Origin: Chloracidobacterium sp.
GTDB taxonomy: Bacteria; Acidobacteriota; Blastocatellia; Pyrinomonadales; Pyrinomonadaceae
DNA length: 64,000 nt
Direction: 5' to 3'
NCBI GenBank assembly: GCA_016706275.1
Contig: JADJJY010000004.1
Span: 124,001 to 188,000, forward strand
A program made the translations under genes and the position numbers. The notes beneath the pieces are model-generated. The model was not told where the DNA came from. It saw nothing but the letters and a program-made list of their open reading frames with translations, and made no database searches. How positions within the stretch are numbered: the first letter of the stretch is position 1; the number at the start of each line of letters is the position of its first letter. Below, in pieces: positions 43,695 to 52,262 of this stretch.

Positions 43695-44138
43695 TTAACT
43701 AGGTGCTTGATCTGCAGGAAATGACTTTTCGGGTTTGGCCAAAAGGCGGTTGCGGTAGATCTCGGGCAGTGTTCTGACGGTTTTATTGCTGTCGGTAACT
43801 ACGTGGAGCGTTTCGCCTTCGGCGATCAGCGTGTCGTCGGTCGCTCGATATACTTCGTAGAAAAATCTAAGGCTACGGCTGCGGATCTCGGTCACGCGGG
43901 TGCGGATCGTGATCAGGTCTTCGTAATATGCGGGTGATTTATAGCGGCAGTAAGACTCGGCAACGACCATCAGGGCGTCGTCCTCATCTTCCATCTCTTT
44001 GTAAGAAAATCCTTTGGCCCGGCAAAGCTCACTGCGGCCCGTCTCGAACCAAATGAGATAGTTGGCGTGGTGCACGATGCCCATCTGATCGGTCTCAGCA
44101 TAGCGGACGCGGATCTCAGTTTCGTGCCATTCGTCCAT
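43695..44138 (-). CDS. Acyl-CoA thioesterase, 4-hydroxybenzoyl-CoA thioesterase (YbgC) type
   Basis: 147 residues from ATG 44138. Hot-dog fold: IRVRYAETDQMGIVHHANYLIWFETGR carries the catalytic Asp and the HHANY motif, then LCRAKGFSYKEME and RSLRFFYEVYRATDDTLIAEGET. Hydrolyses short acyl-CoA esters. The open frame extends upstream through the tRNA gene, but that part is not protein. Only 8 bases separate the tRNA CCA end from the ATG, with no Shine-Dalgarno. Confidence 0.88.
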   Translation of the reverse strand: MDEWHETEIRVRYAETDQMGIVHHANYLIWFETGRSELCRAKGFSYKEMEDEDDALMVVAESYCRYKSPAYYEDLITIRTRVTEIRSRSLRFFYEVYRATDDTLIAEGETLHVVTDSNKTVRTLPEIYRNRLLAKPEKSFPADQAPS

Positions 44139-44146
44139 AGAAATGT

Positions 44147-44220
44147 TGGCTGGGAGACAGGGATTCGAACCCCGATAGGCAGATCCAGAGACTGCAGTCC
44201 TACCATTAGACGATCTCCCA
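44147..44220 (-). tRNA. tRNA-Gln (anticodon CUG)
   Basis: Minus strand cloverleaf: acceptor TGGGAGA/TCTCCCA, D-arm GTCTAATGGTAGGAC, anticodon loop CTCTGGA (CTG), T-arm CGGGG TTCGAAT CCCTG, discriminator G, and an encoded CCA (44149-44147). One T-T mismatch closes the anticodon stem. Reads codon CAG. Confidence 0.93.
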
Positions 44221-44230
44221 GCGTAATAAT

Positions 44231-44260
44231 AATTTACGTTTCCGACTCGCCCCGTGTCAA
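44231..44260 (-). promoter_or_regulatory. Promoter for tRNA-Gln(CUG) and the thioesterase gene
   Basis: Minus strand: -35 TTGACA (44260-44255), 18-base spacer, -10 TAAATT (44236-44231). The tRNA begins 10 bases after the -10, so the primary transcript has only a few extra 5' bases. Confidence 0.55.
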
Positions 44261-44303
44261 CTCGCATTGCGAATACTCCTAGCGACGGGCAAAATAGAAG
44301 TTT

Positions 44304-44762
44304 ATGTCGCTCGACAAAGAAATACTTAATAACCGCCAGGCATATTTCGAATATCACATACTTGATAAATTCGAGGCGGGGATTGCCTTGCTCGGGACTG
44401 AGGTCAAGAGCATTATGCTCGGCCGCATCCAGTTAAAAGAGTCTTTCGTCCAGATCAAGGACGGCGAGGTGTGGCTGCTCGGTTCACACATTTCGCACTA
44501 CTCGCACGGCAACATTAATAACCACGACGTTATACGGCCGCGTAAGCTATTACTCCACCGCCGCGAGATCGAAAAACTCCAAAAAGAAACGACACAAAAA
44601 GGCATGACGCTGGTCGTCACGAGCATTTATTGGAAGAACGGACGGATAAAATTTGAGATCGGCGTCGCCAAGGGCAAGAAACTATACGACAAACGTGAGA
44701 CGGAAATGCGCAAGGCGGTCGAAAAAGACACCAAAGCCGAATTGAAACATCACCTCAGATAA
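44304..44762 (+). CDS. smpB: SsrA-binding protein SmpB
   Basis: 152 residues, typical. Needed for tmRNA ribosome rescue. Contains EAGIALLGTEVKSIMLGRIQLKES, GSHISHYSHGNINNHD, RKLLLHRREIEKLQ and the basic C-terminal tail KKLYDKRETEMRKAVEKD. No tmRNA gene was recognised next to it in this window. Confidence 0.95.
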   Translation: MSLDKEILNNRQAYFEYHILDKFEAGIALLGTEVKSIMLGRIQLKESFVQIKDGEVWLLGSHISHYSHGNINNHDVIRPRKLLLHRREIEKLQKETTQKGMTLVVTSIYWKNGRIKFEIGVAKGKKLYDKRETEMRKAVEKDTKAELKHHLR

Positions 44763-44816
44763 GTTATACATATTAAAGAGTTTTTTTCATTTTAGACAGT
44801 AAATATAGAGGTATCG

Positions 44817-46316
44817 ATGAAATTCCAGGGAATCACCGGAGGTTTTACCGAAGCCAATGTGGAAGCATTGGCTGTTGCGGTATTTAAGGGCGAAAAAGCG
44901 GCGAGCGCGGAGCTCAAGGAACTAGACAAATTGACCGGCGGTCTGATCGCCGAGGTCATGAAAGCTGAGGAATTTAAGGGCGACGCGGGCCAGACCGCTC
45001 TTTTGCGCTTTGCCGCAAAAGGAGCTGTTAAAGCAACACGTCTGCTGCTCGTTGGCGTCGGCGATAAGGCCGAATATAGATCGCACTCGGTTGCCGCACT
45101 TGCCGGAACCGCGACGCGTTATTTGCGCAAACGCAATGTCAAGAGCTTTGCCTTGCTACCCCGAAGCGGCGTGAGTGCCGTCGAGGCCGCACAGCAGACA
45201 GTTTGCGGAGCGATCACCAGCCAGTTCGAGATCGATAAATACAAGACCAAAGATAAGAATAACAAAGCCGTAACGAGCGTCGTCGTATGTATCGACGGAT
45301 CGAAACCCGCTGATCTAAAAACCGGCATCTCACGCGGTCAGGCGATCGGCGATTCGATGAATCTGACGCGCGATCTCGCCAACGAACCGGCCAACATCCT
45401 GCCGCCGGCCGAGATGGCAAAACGTGCCGCGGCGATGGCAAAAGAGGTCGGCCTAAAATGCGAGATCCTCGACGAAGCCAAAATGACCAAGATGGGCATG
45501 GGTTCGCTGATGAGCGTTTCGTACGGTTCGGCACAGCCGGCCAAAATGATCGTCCTCAAATACACGCCGGCCAAATCGACCGCAAAAAAGGGTGAAATGC
45601 TCGCTCTCGTCGGCAAAGGCATCACGTTTGACACCGGCGGCATAAGCTTAAAACCCGGCGAAAACATGGACGCGATGAAATACGACATGTCCGGCGGAGC
45701 GACCGTTATCGGTGCGATGCGGGCGATCGCATTGCTCAAACCGACGGTTCCTGTGCTCGGAGTCGTCGCGGCTGTCGAGAATATGCCCGACGGTGCGGCT
45801 TCGCGACCGAGCGACGTTGTAACCGCCATGAACGGCAAAACCATCGAGATCCTCAATACCGACGCCGAGGGCCGACTCGTGCTTGCCGACGCGGTCGCTT
45901 ACGCCGAAAAACAGGGTGCGACCCAGATCATCGATATGGCAACGCTTACCGGAGCCGTTATCATCGCGCTTGGCGATCAAAACACCGGTATCATGGGCAA
46001 CGATCAGAAATTTATCGCCGCGATCATTGCCTGCGGCAAAGATTGCGGCGAAGGCTTCTGGCAGCTGCCGGTCAGTGCCGAATACAGCAAACAGATCCGC
46101 TCTGACATCGCCGATATCAAAAATATCGGCCCTCGCGGCAAGGCCGGCACCATCATGGGAGCCGTCTTTATTCAGGAATTTATCGACAAAGCAAAATGGG
46201 CTCATCTCGATATTGCCGGCACCGCATGGGCGGACGGGGCTCGTCCGCATCAGGCAAAAGGCCCGACCGGCGTTGCTATCAGGACGCTGCTCAATCTTGT
46301 CGAAAAATCACAGTAA
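44817..46316 (+). CDS. pepA: Leucyl aminopeptidase (cytosol aminopeptidase, M17)
   Basis: 499 residues, normal. The C-terminal catalytic domain has metal and active-site motifs VGKGITFDTGGISLKPGENM, MKYDMSGGATVIGAM and NTDAEGRLVLADAV (the M17 signature). Releases N-terminal residues, Leu preferred, using two divalent metals. Start at ATG 44817, 54 bases after smpB. Confidence 0.95.
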   Translation: MKFQGITGGFTEANVEALAVAVFKGEKAASAELKELDKLTGGLIAEVMKAEEFKGDAGQTALLRFAAKGAVKATRLLLVGVGDKAEYRSHSVAALAGTATRYLRKRNVKSFALLPRSGVSAVEAAQQTVCGAITSQFEIDKYKTKDKNNKAVTSVVVCIDGSKPADLKTGISRGQAIGDSMNLTRDLANEPANILPPAEMAKRAAAMAKEVGLKCEILDEAKMTKMGMGSLMSVSYGSAQPAKMIVLKYTPAKSTAKKGEMLALVGKGITFDTGGISLKPGENMDAMKYDMSGGATVIGAMRAIALLKPTVPVLGVVAAVENMPDGAASRPSDVVTAMNGKTIEILNTDAEGRLVLADAVAYAEKQGATQIIDMATLTGAVIIALGDQNTGIMGNDQKFIAAIIACGKDCGEGFWQLPVSAEYSKQIRSDIADIKNIGPRGKAGTIMGAVFIQEFIDKAKWAHLDIAGTAWADGARPHQAKGPTGVAIRTLLNLVEKSQ

Positions 46317-46346
46317 TAGACTTGCAAGATCTTTGAGGAGACAGAA

Positions 46347-46697
46347 ATGAACAAACTATCGAATAATCGCTTAAATATTGTTTTCGTAATGGTTGCTTTG
46401 CTCGCGATCGGTCTCGCCTGCGGCGGCGGTGCCCCAAAAGCAGAGGACGAAAAACAGGCTGGGCCTGAGTATGTCGGCGCTTGGAAAGCCAATGACGGCT
46501 CATTCATCACCATTCGTTCCGACGGCAGTGCGGATTACAAGATCGGCGGCACTTCCGTTTCGGGCGGCAAAGCCCTTGTAAGTGAAAAGGAAAAGACCCT
46601 GAGAGTAGCTATGCTCGGCATGGGCTCGCCGATGAAGATCGACAAGGCACCTGAGAACGGCGAGATGACCATCGACGGCATCGTTTATAAGAAATAG
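46347..46697 (+). CDS. Small lipoprotein of unknown function
   Basis: 116 residues. GGAGACAG precedes the ATG. Lipoprotein signal with lipobox IGLAC (Cys about 28), a Gly/Glu/Lys linker, then a small beta domain (YVGAWKANDGSFITIRSDGSADYKIGG) like lipocalin-type or META-like folds that open with a GxW motif. Between pepA and sucC, probably in the same transcript (12 bases before sucC). Confidence 0.72.
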   Translation: MNKLSNNRLNIVFVMVALLAIGLACGGGAPKAEDEKQAGPEYVGAWKANDGSFITIRSDGSADYKIGGTSVSGGKALVSEKEKTLRVAMLGMGSPMKIDKAPENGEMTIDGIVYKK

Positions 46698-46709
46698 CTT
46701 TAGGCATTT

Positions 46710-47870
46710 ATGAAAATTCACGAATATCAAGGCAAAGCCATCCTCAAAGAATACGGCGTTCCCGTGCCGCGCGGCATCGTCGCCCGCACGCCCGAAGAGG
46801 CCGAAGCAGCGGCTATCGAACTCGGCACTGACGTTGTCGTCGTCAAAGCCCAGATCCATGCCGGCGGCCGAGGCAAAGGCGGCGGCGTCAAGCTGGCAAA
46901 ATCTCCGGCTGAGGCGAAGCAGATCGCGTCCGAGATCCTTGGGATGCAACTCGTCACCCACCAGACCGGCCCCGAGGGCCAGAAGGTGCAGACGCTGCTC
47001 ATCGAGGAAGGTTTACCGATCGACCGTGAATTTTATCTCGGCATCACGCTCGACCGCGTCACTGGACGCAATGTCTTTATGGCGTCGTCCGAAGGCGGTA
47101 TGGACATCGAAAAGGTCGCCGAAGAAACACCGGAGTTGATACTCAAAGAGACCATCGACCCGTCGGTTGGGCTTCGCGGTTTTCAGGCACGCAAACTCGC
47201 CTTCGGTCTCGGCATACCGGCCGAGTTGATCGGCCAAGCGACGAAATTTATGCTCTCGCTTTACGATGCGTACGAAAAGATCGACGCATCACTGGTCGAG
47301 ATCAATCCGTTTTTGCTGACCAAAGACAGCCGTCTCATCGCTCTCGACGCCAAGGTCACGTTTGACGACAACGCGATGTTTCGCCACGTTGGCTTTGCCG
47401 ATCTCCGTGACCTTGACGAAGAAGAACCGCTCGAGATCGAGGCGTCGAAATACGACCTCAATTACATCAAGCTCGATGGCAATATCGGCTGCATGGTCAA
47501 CGGTGCCGGCCTCGCGATGGCGACGATGGACATCATCAAGCTCGCGGGCGGTGAACCTGCAAACTTTCTCGATGTAGGCGGAGGGGCCAGTCAGGAGCGT
47601 GTCGAACAGGCGTTCAAGATCCTGCTCGCCGATAAAAATGTTAAAGCCGTGCTGATCAACATCTTCGGCGGCATCGTCCGATGCGACATGGTCGCGAGCG
47701 GGGTTGTAGCGGCCTACCGTAATCTCGGCATGACCATCCCGATCGTCGCCCGTCTCGAAGGCACAAATGTCGAAGAAGGCCGCCGCGTCCTACAGGAATC
47801 AGGCATCGGCATCCAAACCGCCCAAGGCATGCAGGACGCCGCCGAAAAGGTGGTCGCAGCCGCGGGATAA
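46710..47870 (+). CDS. sucC: Succinyl-CoA ligase, beta subunit
   Basis: 386 residues, normal. ATP-grasp domain: MKIHEYQGKAILKEYGVPVP, VVVKAQIHAGGRGKGGGVKL, EINPFLLTK, then the C-terminal CoA-ligase half with GNIGCMVNGAGLAMATMD and INIFGGIVRCDMVA. TCA cycle enzyme that makes ATP or GTP from succinyl-CoA. The alpha subunit sucD, usually the next gene, is absent; the DNA after sucC is a repeat and then an unrelated convergent gene. Confidence 0.94.
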   Translation: MKIHEYQGKAILKEYGVPVPRGIVARTPEEAEAAAIELGTDVVVVKAQIHAGGRGKGGGVKLAKSPAEAKQIASEILGMQLVTHQTGPEGQKVQTLLIEEGLPIDREFYLGITLDRVTGRNVFMASSEGGMDIEKVAEETPELILKETIDPSVGLRGFQARKLAFGLGIPAELIGQATKFMLSLYDAYEKIDASLVEINPFLLTKDSRLIALDAKVTFDDNAMFRHVGFADLRDLDEEEPLEIEASKYDLNYIKLDGNIGCMVNGAGLAMATMDIIKLAGGEPANFLDVGGGASQERVEQAFKILLADKNVKAVLINIFGGIVRCDMVASGVVAAYRNLGMTIPIVARLEGTNVEEGRRVLQESGIGIQTAQGMQDAAEKVVAAAG

Positions 47871-47876
47871 GATAAT

Positions 47877-47950
47877 TTAACTGCGAAATAGACTAAAAAC
47901 GCTAAATTAAGAAAACTCTTTGTTTAGCGTTTTTTGCGTATTTCGCGGTT
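47877..47950. repeat. TTAACCGCG-family inverted repeat, likely bidirectional terminator
   Basis: Outer arms TTTAACTGCGAAATA and TATTTCGCGGTTA; inner arms AAAACGCTAAA and TTTAGCGTTTTTT. The inner stem ends in a T-run on the plus strand and an A-run precedes it, so it could end both sucC and the convergent gene. Confidence 0.65.
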
Positions 47951-47958
47951 ACTTCTTT

Positions 47959-49347
47959 TTACACCTTTATGTAGATACGTTTTCGATACAGCAGCCACAT
48001 CAAAAACAGCCACAGCAAAATAAAACTGACCGCAAACGCAAGTGAAGCGTCGATCGGGTTAAGGATAGGCAGGAACACATTCTGCATCAACACTTTCTGG
48101 ATCGAGATCAACTGCCCGTCCGCTCCTGTGACGCGATAGGCAGATATCATCCGCGCAAAAAAGCCTGTAAATACAAACAAAGCAAGAGCATTTGCCCCAA
48201 ACACCTTGAACGGCCATGCCCAGAACTCGTACCCCTTGATATCGATCAGCCAATAGCAAAACCCAAGCACGAGCAACGCGAGCCCCGAGGTAGCAAGGAC
48301 GTACGAGCTTGTCCACAAAGCTTTGTTCATCGGGAAATAGCTGTTCCAGATCAGGCCGAGAGCTACTAGAGTAACGCCAAAGAAAAACAAACCACTGACC
48401 CGATTTAGGGCAGAACCGCTCGCGTAAGCGAGTGGCGAGGACGTCCCGTGCGATCCGACGCCGGTGCCACCTGCTAACGCAGGCGGTTCTGCCTTTGTCA
48501 GCCAACTGCCTGTCAACACGCCCGAGATCGTCGTCACTATCGCCGGAATCGTCGAAAGAATTCCTTCCGGATCATAAACCTTGCCGCCGCGCCAAATATG
48601 GTTTTCGGTAAGGATAAGGCGATCGATATATGCGGCGAGATTGCAGGCCTTGTCGCTAATGCTGGTCACGTCGCAGCCGGGCACGGGAATAACGGTCATC
48701 AAGAGCCAGTAGCCCAAAAGCAAGACCAGGCCGATGCCGACCTGTTGTCTCCAATTTGTATGCAGAAAAATGATCGAAGTGATGAGATAACAAACCGCGA
48801 TCCGCTGCAGAACACCAAAAATGCGCAGCGTTCCATAGTTGTACGGAACGACGTTGTAACCGGCGAGATTCATGCCCGCGATACCAAGCAGAGCCGTAAC
48901 AAACAAGACCGTCGCGACCTTGTAATTTCTCAGCAACAGAAATAACAGCGACGCGCAGAACGTCAGCCAGATCAGCATCTTTAAAGGATCCGGAGCGTCG
49001 GTGGATTGAAATTGAAAGAACGGAACGACGGAGATCGCGGCTCCGAGCAGATAGATGGACGCGGCACGCGTTAAGAACTTTGTGTATCGTCGGCTAGGTT
49101 TGTGTGTAACGAACTCGCCCTCCGCTGACGCAGAGGGTTCTGACCGGCGGCCTAACGAGATCGAGATCGAAACGCCTACGATAAATAAGAAAAAAGGAAA
49201 GATCCAGTCGGTAGGAGTCAGGCCGTGCCATTCGGCGTGTTCGAGCGGCCAATAGACAGGGGAGCCACCGGGATTATTGACCAAAACCATCCCCGCGATC
49301 GTCAGCCCGCGAAAAACATCTAACGAAATCAGCCTATTTTCGGCCAT
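47959..49347 (-). CDS. Membrane protein of the DUF5009 / heparan-alpha-glucosaminide N-acetyltransferase group
   Basis: 462 residues, about ten membrane helices. The opening RLISLDVFRGLTIAGMVLVNNPG and HAEWHGLTPTDWIFPFFLFIVG match the NagX/HGSNAT-like family, whose human member acetylates glucosamine in the lysosome. The bacterial role is probably acyl transfer to cell-wall or glycan sugars (inference). Two linkers are made of repeat DNA: residues about 67-79 and about 285-313, both in loops between helices. Confidence 0.82.
   Translation of the reverse strand: MAENRLISLDVFRGLTIAGMVLVNNPGGSPVYWPLEHAEWHGLTPTDWIFPFFLFIVGVSISISLGRRSEPSASAEGEFVTHKPSRRYTKFLTRAASIYLLGAAISVVPFFQFQSTDAPDPLKMLIWLTFCASLLFLLLRNYKVATVLFVTALLGIAGMNLAGYNVVPYNYGTLRIFGVLQRIAVCYLITSIIFLHTNWRQQVGIGLVLLLGYWLLMTVIPVPGCDVTSISDKACNLAAYIDRLILTENHIWRGGKVYDPEGILSTIPAIVTTISGVLTGSWLTKAEPPALAGGTGVGSHGTSSPLAYASGSALNRVSGLFFFGVTLVALGLIWNSYFPMNKALWTSSYVLATSGLALLVLGFCYWLIDIKGYEFWAWPFKVFGANALALFVFTGFFARMISAYRVTGADGQLISIQKVLMQNVFLPILNPIDASLAFAVSFILLWLFLMWLLYRKRIYIKV
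48409..48493. repeat. In-frame palindromic element in the acyltransferase-like gene
   Basis: Ends GGCAGAACCGC and GCGGTTCTGCC are perfect inverted repeats; inside are two arms with GCGTnAGC cores (GCTCGCGTAAGCGAGTGG and CCACCTGCTAACGCAGGC). 85 bases, read in frame as a Gly/Ala/Pro-rich loop between transmembrane helices. Confidence 0.75.
49113..49145. repeat. Second, half-size palindromic element in the acyltransferase-like gene
   Basis: CTCGCCCTCCGCTGACGCAG then AGGGTTCTGAC: one arm of the same family (GCTnACGC core and GGTTCTGA end), encoding SEPSASAEGEF after transmembrane segment two. Confidence 0.65.
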
Positions 49348-49352
49348 AAGAT

Positions 49353-49449
49353 CTTTGCCTGCAAATAACGCGAATCAAGCGAATAAGAATTTGAGCAATT
49401 CCTCATATTCTATTTTATTCGCGTCTTTTCGCGTAATTCGCGGGCAAAA
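49353..49449. repeat. GCGAAT-family inverted repeat
   Basis: TTTGCCTGCAAATAACGCGA and AAGCGAATAAGAAT on the left, ATTTTATTCGCGTCTTTTCG and CGTAATTCGCGGGCAAA on the right. Fills the gap between the DinB-fold gene stop and the acyltransferase-like gene start. Confidence 0.65.
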
Positions 49450-49455
49450 GTTTTC

Positions 49456-49983
49456 TTACCAGCCTTCGCGGTCGCGAAGATGCTTAATATGCGCCGTATG
49501 ATGCAGCGAATGCCACGCGTAGAGCTCCAATGCGGCTTCGAGCGTCCATTCGCCGGTTTCGGGGTGGATGAACGACCGCTGATAGTCCTCCTCGCTCATC
49601 GATTCGAGCAAAGCGACCCAGCGGGTATGCAGCGATTCGAGCATTTTTATAGAAACGTCGATCGGCAATTTGCTATCGCCAAGCTCGGCCCAGCGCTCTT
49701 CGTAATACGGGCGAATGGTTGGCGACTCGTCTTCGGTCAATGCGAGTTTGAATCGCGTCAAGGAATTAGAATGGCTGTCGGCGAGGTGATGTACCGTCTG
49801 GCGAACCGTCCAGCCGTCGGGGCGATATCGTGTGTCGAGTTGAGCTTCGCTTAGTCCGGCGACCGCATCGGCAACCGCCTTCGGCAATGCCCGAATTACC
49901 GCAAGTCTCGCATCGCGGGCTGCGGGTGAGATCTCAAACTCGGCGTTAAATTCACCGATAGGATAGCGTAGGTCTTGTGACAT
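49456..49983 (-). CDS. DinB/YfiT-fold putative metal-dependent hydrolase (thiol transferase group)
   Basis: 175 residues. Four-helix DinB fold with the metal-binding His residues in WTVRQTVHHLADSHSNS (about 60-75) and WHSLHHTAHIKHLRDREGW (about 155-173). Close to YfiT/BstA, which in Bacillus attaches bacillithiol to substrates. Follows dnaB by 17 bases on the same strand. Confidence 0.85.
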   Translation of the reverse strand: MSQDLRYPIGEFNAEFEISPAARDARLAVIRALPKAVADAVAGLSEAQLDTRYRPDGWTVRQTVHHLADSHSNSLTRFKLALTEDESPTIRPYYEERWAELGDSKLPIDVSIKMLESLHTRWVALLESMSEEDYQRSFIHPETGEWTLEAALELYAWHSLHHTAHIKHLRDREGW

Positions 49984-50000
49984 AGTTCAGATTTTACGGC

Positions 50001-51374
50001 CTATTCTCTGTAAGGGTTTTCGAACAAAGTATATTCCCTGATAAATGCGAGCTTTACCGTGCCCGTCGGGCCGTTTCTCTGTTTCGCAATTATCAATTCT
50101 GCAACCCCTTTGTTCTCATCAGTTTCGTTGTAATAATCCTCACGAAAGATAAATCCGACAACATCCGCATCCTGCTCAATACTGCCCGATTCGCGAAGAT
50201 CCGACATCAAAGGCCGAGGCGGATTACGAGCTTCAGGTGCACGGGAAAGCTGAGACAGGGCAACGACAGGCACATCCAGTTCTTTTGCCAGGGCCTTTAG
50301 CTCGCGCGAGATCTGCGAAACCTCTTGCTGACGATTTTCGCTGCGGCGGCCGCTGCTGTTGCCACCCATAAGTTGGAGATAATCGACGACGATCAGATCG
50401 ATCTGTTTTTGCTCGGCCGCCAGGCGGCGGCATTTTGCACGCATCTCAAGCACCGAAATGCCGGGCGAATCATCGATAAATATCCGTGCATCCGAAAGCG
50501 TGCCGATCGCGTGGGCAAGATTTTCCCATTCTTTGCCCATCAGATGCCCCGTGCGAAAACGGTGGGCGTTAATTTTCGCCTCGCTGCTGAGCATACGGGT
50601 TACAAGCTGCTCTTTCGACATTTCGAGTGAGAAAACAGCCACGACCGCATTCGATTTGACAGCCGCATTTTGAGCTAAATTTAGACAAAACGCAGTCTTT
50701 CCCATCGACGGACGTCCGGCGATAATGACCAGATCGGTCCGCTGCAAACCTGAAGTAAGATCATCAAGCTCATAAAATCCCGTCGAAAGGCCCGTTATTC
50801 CATGACCGGAACCGTTAGCGGCGTGTTCTTTAACGCGGGCGAGCACCCGATCGGAAATTGGCCCGATACGAGAAAAACTTTGATTCGTCCGGGCTTCAGC
50901 AAGAGCAAAGATCGCCTGCTCGGCGCGGTCGAGTATGATCTCGGAATCTTCTTCTTCGGCCAAGGCCTCGCCTGTGATCGAGTTGCACGTCCGGATCAGC
51001 GTGCGAATGACCGATTTGTCACGGACGACCTTGATGTATTCCTTGACATTAGAAAAATGCGGCAGGCCAAATGTCAGATTTGTGATCGTCGTAATGCCGC
51101 CGATCGAATCGAGCGAACCTTCTTTTTTCAATTCCTCGCCGATCAGGATCGGGTCGATCTGAGTCTGCTTTTCAAACAGAGCAATCATCGCGGCGAAGAC
51201 GCGGCGGTTTAGCGGCGAGTAAAAATCCTCGGGTTTAAGATGCTCGACAGCCTGTGCGATGACCGAGTTATCAAGCAATATCGCACCCAAAATAACGCGC
51301 TCGCTCTCTTCGCTCGAGGGTAAAGGCTTTTCGAGATACTGCTCTCGTCGATTGTCGGGAAAAACACTTGCCAT
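50001..51374 (-). CDS. dnaB: Replicative DNA helicase DnaB
   Basis: 457 residues, no intein. The N-terminal domain (SSEESERVILGAILLDNSVI) and the RecA-like ATPase are present: Walker A GRPSMGKTAFCLNLA, Walker B region LIVVDYLQLM, and SRELKALAKELDVPVVALSQLSR, plus ADVVGFIFREDYY. Unwinds DNA at the fork. The C-terminus lacks extra domains. Follows rplI as in many bacteria, but a terminator and a repeat lie between. Confidence 0.95.
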   Translation of the reverse strand: MASVFPDNRREQYLEKPLPSSEESERVILGAILLDNSVIAQAVEHLKPEDFYSPLNRRVFAAMIALFEKQTQIDPILIGEELKKEGSLDSIGGITTITNLTFGLPHFSNVKEYIKVVRDKSVIRTLIRTCNSITGEALAEEEDSEIILDRAEQAIFALAEARTNQSFSRIGPISDRVLARVKEHAANGSGHGITGLSTGFYELDDLTSGLQRTDLVIIAGRPSMGKTAFCLNLAQNAAVKSNAVVAVFSLEMSKEQLVTRMLSSEAKINAHRFRTGHLMGKEWENLAHAIGTLSDARIFIDDSPGISVLEMRAKCRRLAAEQKQIDLIVVDYLQLMGGNSSGRRSENRQQEVSQISRELKALAKELDVPVVALSQLSRAPEARNPPRPLMSDLRESGSIEQDADVVGFIFREDYYNETDENKGVAELIIAKQRNGPTGTVKLAFIREYTLFENPYRE

Positions 51375-51413
51375 TTTGATGAAAATTCTTGTTGAGTGAT
51401 GCTAATTTTAGCC

Positions 51414-51440
51414 ACAAAAAACGGCCTTGTCTAAAGGCCG
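51414..51440 (-). terminator. Intrinsic terminator between rplI and dnaB
   Basis: Minus strand: CGGCCTT, 5-base loop TAGAC, AAGGCCG (51440-51422), then TTTTTTG. Separates the ribosomal-protein operon from dnaB. Confidence 0.75.
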
Positions 51441-51494
51441 ATATCGAAAGTTGGTAACCCTAAATAAAGCGGATATTTACGGTAGGTCAATTAG

Positions 51495-51567
51495 AATTTA
51501 ACCGCGAAAAACGCGAAATACCCGAAAACAATATTCGTATATTTCGCTCTTTTCGCGGTTAGATCTT
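51495..51567. repeat. TTAACCGCG-family inverted repeat
   Basis: TTTAACCGCGAAAAACGCGA on the left and TTTCGCTCTTTTCGCGGTTA on the right. The right end, TTTTCGCGGTTAGATCTTA, is identical to one at 17095-17173. It lies between rplI and its terminator. Confidence 0.65.
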
Positions 51568-51575
51568 ACCTGTAT

Positions 51576-52172
51576 TTAGGCAGCAGCTTCGTCTTCGGCA
51601 GGTGCTTCGTCAGCAACAACCTCTTCTGCAACTGTTTCCTCAGCAACCGGAGAGGCTTCTTCAGCCTTGACTTCTTCGGCCTTGGCCTTTTTCTTGTCTT
51701 CTTTGACCGGCATTTCGCCGCCTTCGGCGGTGACGGTTACAGGCACAGCCAATGTCACTTCGCGATGAAGTTTGACGTTGACGGTGTATTCGCCCGTTTC
51801 CTTGATCGCATCTTTAAGCGAAATGCGGCGGCGGTCGATCTCGTAACCCTTGGCCTGAAGAGCCTCGGCGATATCCATCGACGTGACCGAACCAAAAAGC
51901 TGGCCGTGGTCGCCCGATTTGCGTTCGAAGGTGAGCGAAATGCTCGCCATCTGATCGCGTTGGGCGTCAGCGGTCGCCTTTTCAACAGCTGCTCTTTTTA
52001 AGAGTGCCTCTCTTTCCTGATCGATCTGTTTGACGTTGCCCTTGGTCGCGAGCGTCGCAAAACCCTGCGGCAGCAGGTAGTTGCGAGCGTAACCGGCCTT
52101 GACCTTGACGATCTCGCCGCGGCCGCCAAGATTATCGATATCTTCGCGTAATAAAACTGTAGTATTTGCCAT
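51576..52172 (-). CDS. rplI: Ribosomal protein bL9 with acidic C-terminal extension
   Basis: 198 residues; the normal length is about 148. N-terminal domain NTTVLLREDIDNLGGRGEIVKVKAGYARNYLLP (given by position 3-35), the long helix LLKRAAVEKATADA, and the C-terminal domain GKLFGSVTSMDI-like GQLFGSVTSMDIAEAL. About 45 Ala/Glu/Val residues follow the last normal segment. AAAGGAAA lies just before ATG 52172. Confidence 0.94.
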   Translation of the reverse strand: MANTTVLLREDIDNLGGRGEIVKVKAGYARNYLLPQGFATLATKGNVKQIDQEREALLKRAAVEKATADAQRDQMASISLTFERKSGDHGQLFGSVTSMDIAEALQAKGYEIDRRRISLKDAIKETGEYTVNVKLHREVTLAVPVTVTAEGGEMPVKEDKKKAKAEEVKAEEASPVAEETVAEEVVADEAPAEDEAAA

Positions 52173-52190
52173 TATATTTCCTTTGCGGAG

Positions 52191-52253
52191 GCCCGAGCGT
52201 TAGCAAGGGCGGAACATCCGACTTGAGTGATACGCCCTTACTCGACGAAGGGC
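52191..52253. repeat. Double hairpin of the GCCCTTG/CGGGC family
   Basis: GCCCGAGCGTTAGCAAGGGC (52191-52210) and GCCCTTACTCGACGAAGGGC (52234-52253) are each self-complementary, and they are partly complementary to each other. They fill the gap between rpsR and rplI on the ribosomal-protein transcript. Confidence 0.6.
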
Positions 52254-52262
52254 TTCTTCAAT

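Noticed and set aside
44139..44357. N-terminal extension of the thioesterase frame
   Set aside because: It runs through the tRNA-Gln gene; the protein family starts at ATG 44138.
50001..51374. Possible intein in DnaB
   Set aside because: At 457 residues the protein has the normal length and the Walker motifs are uninterrupted.
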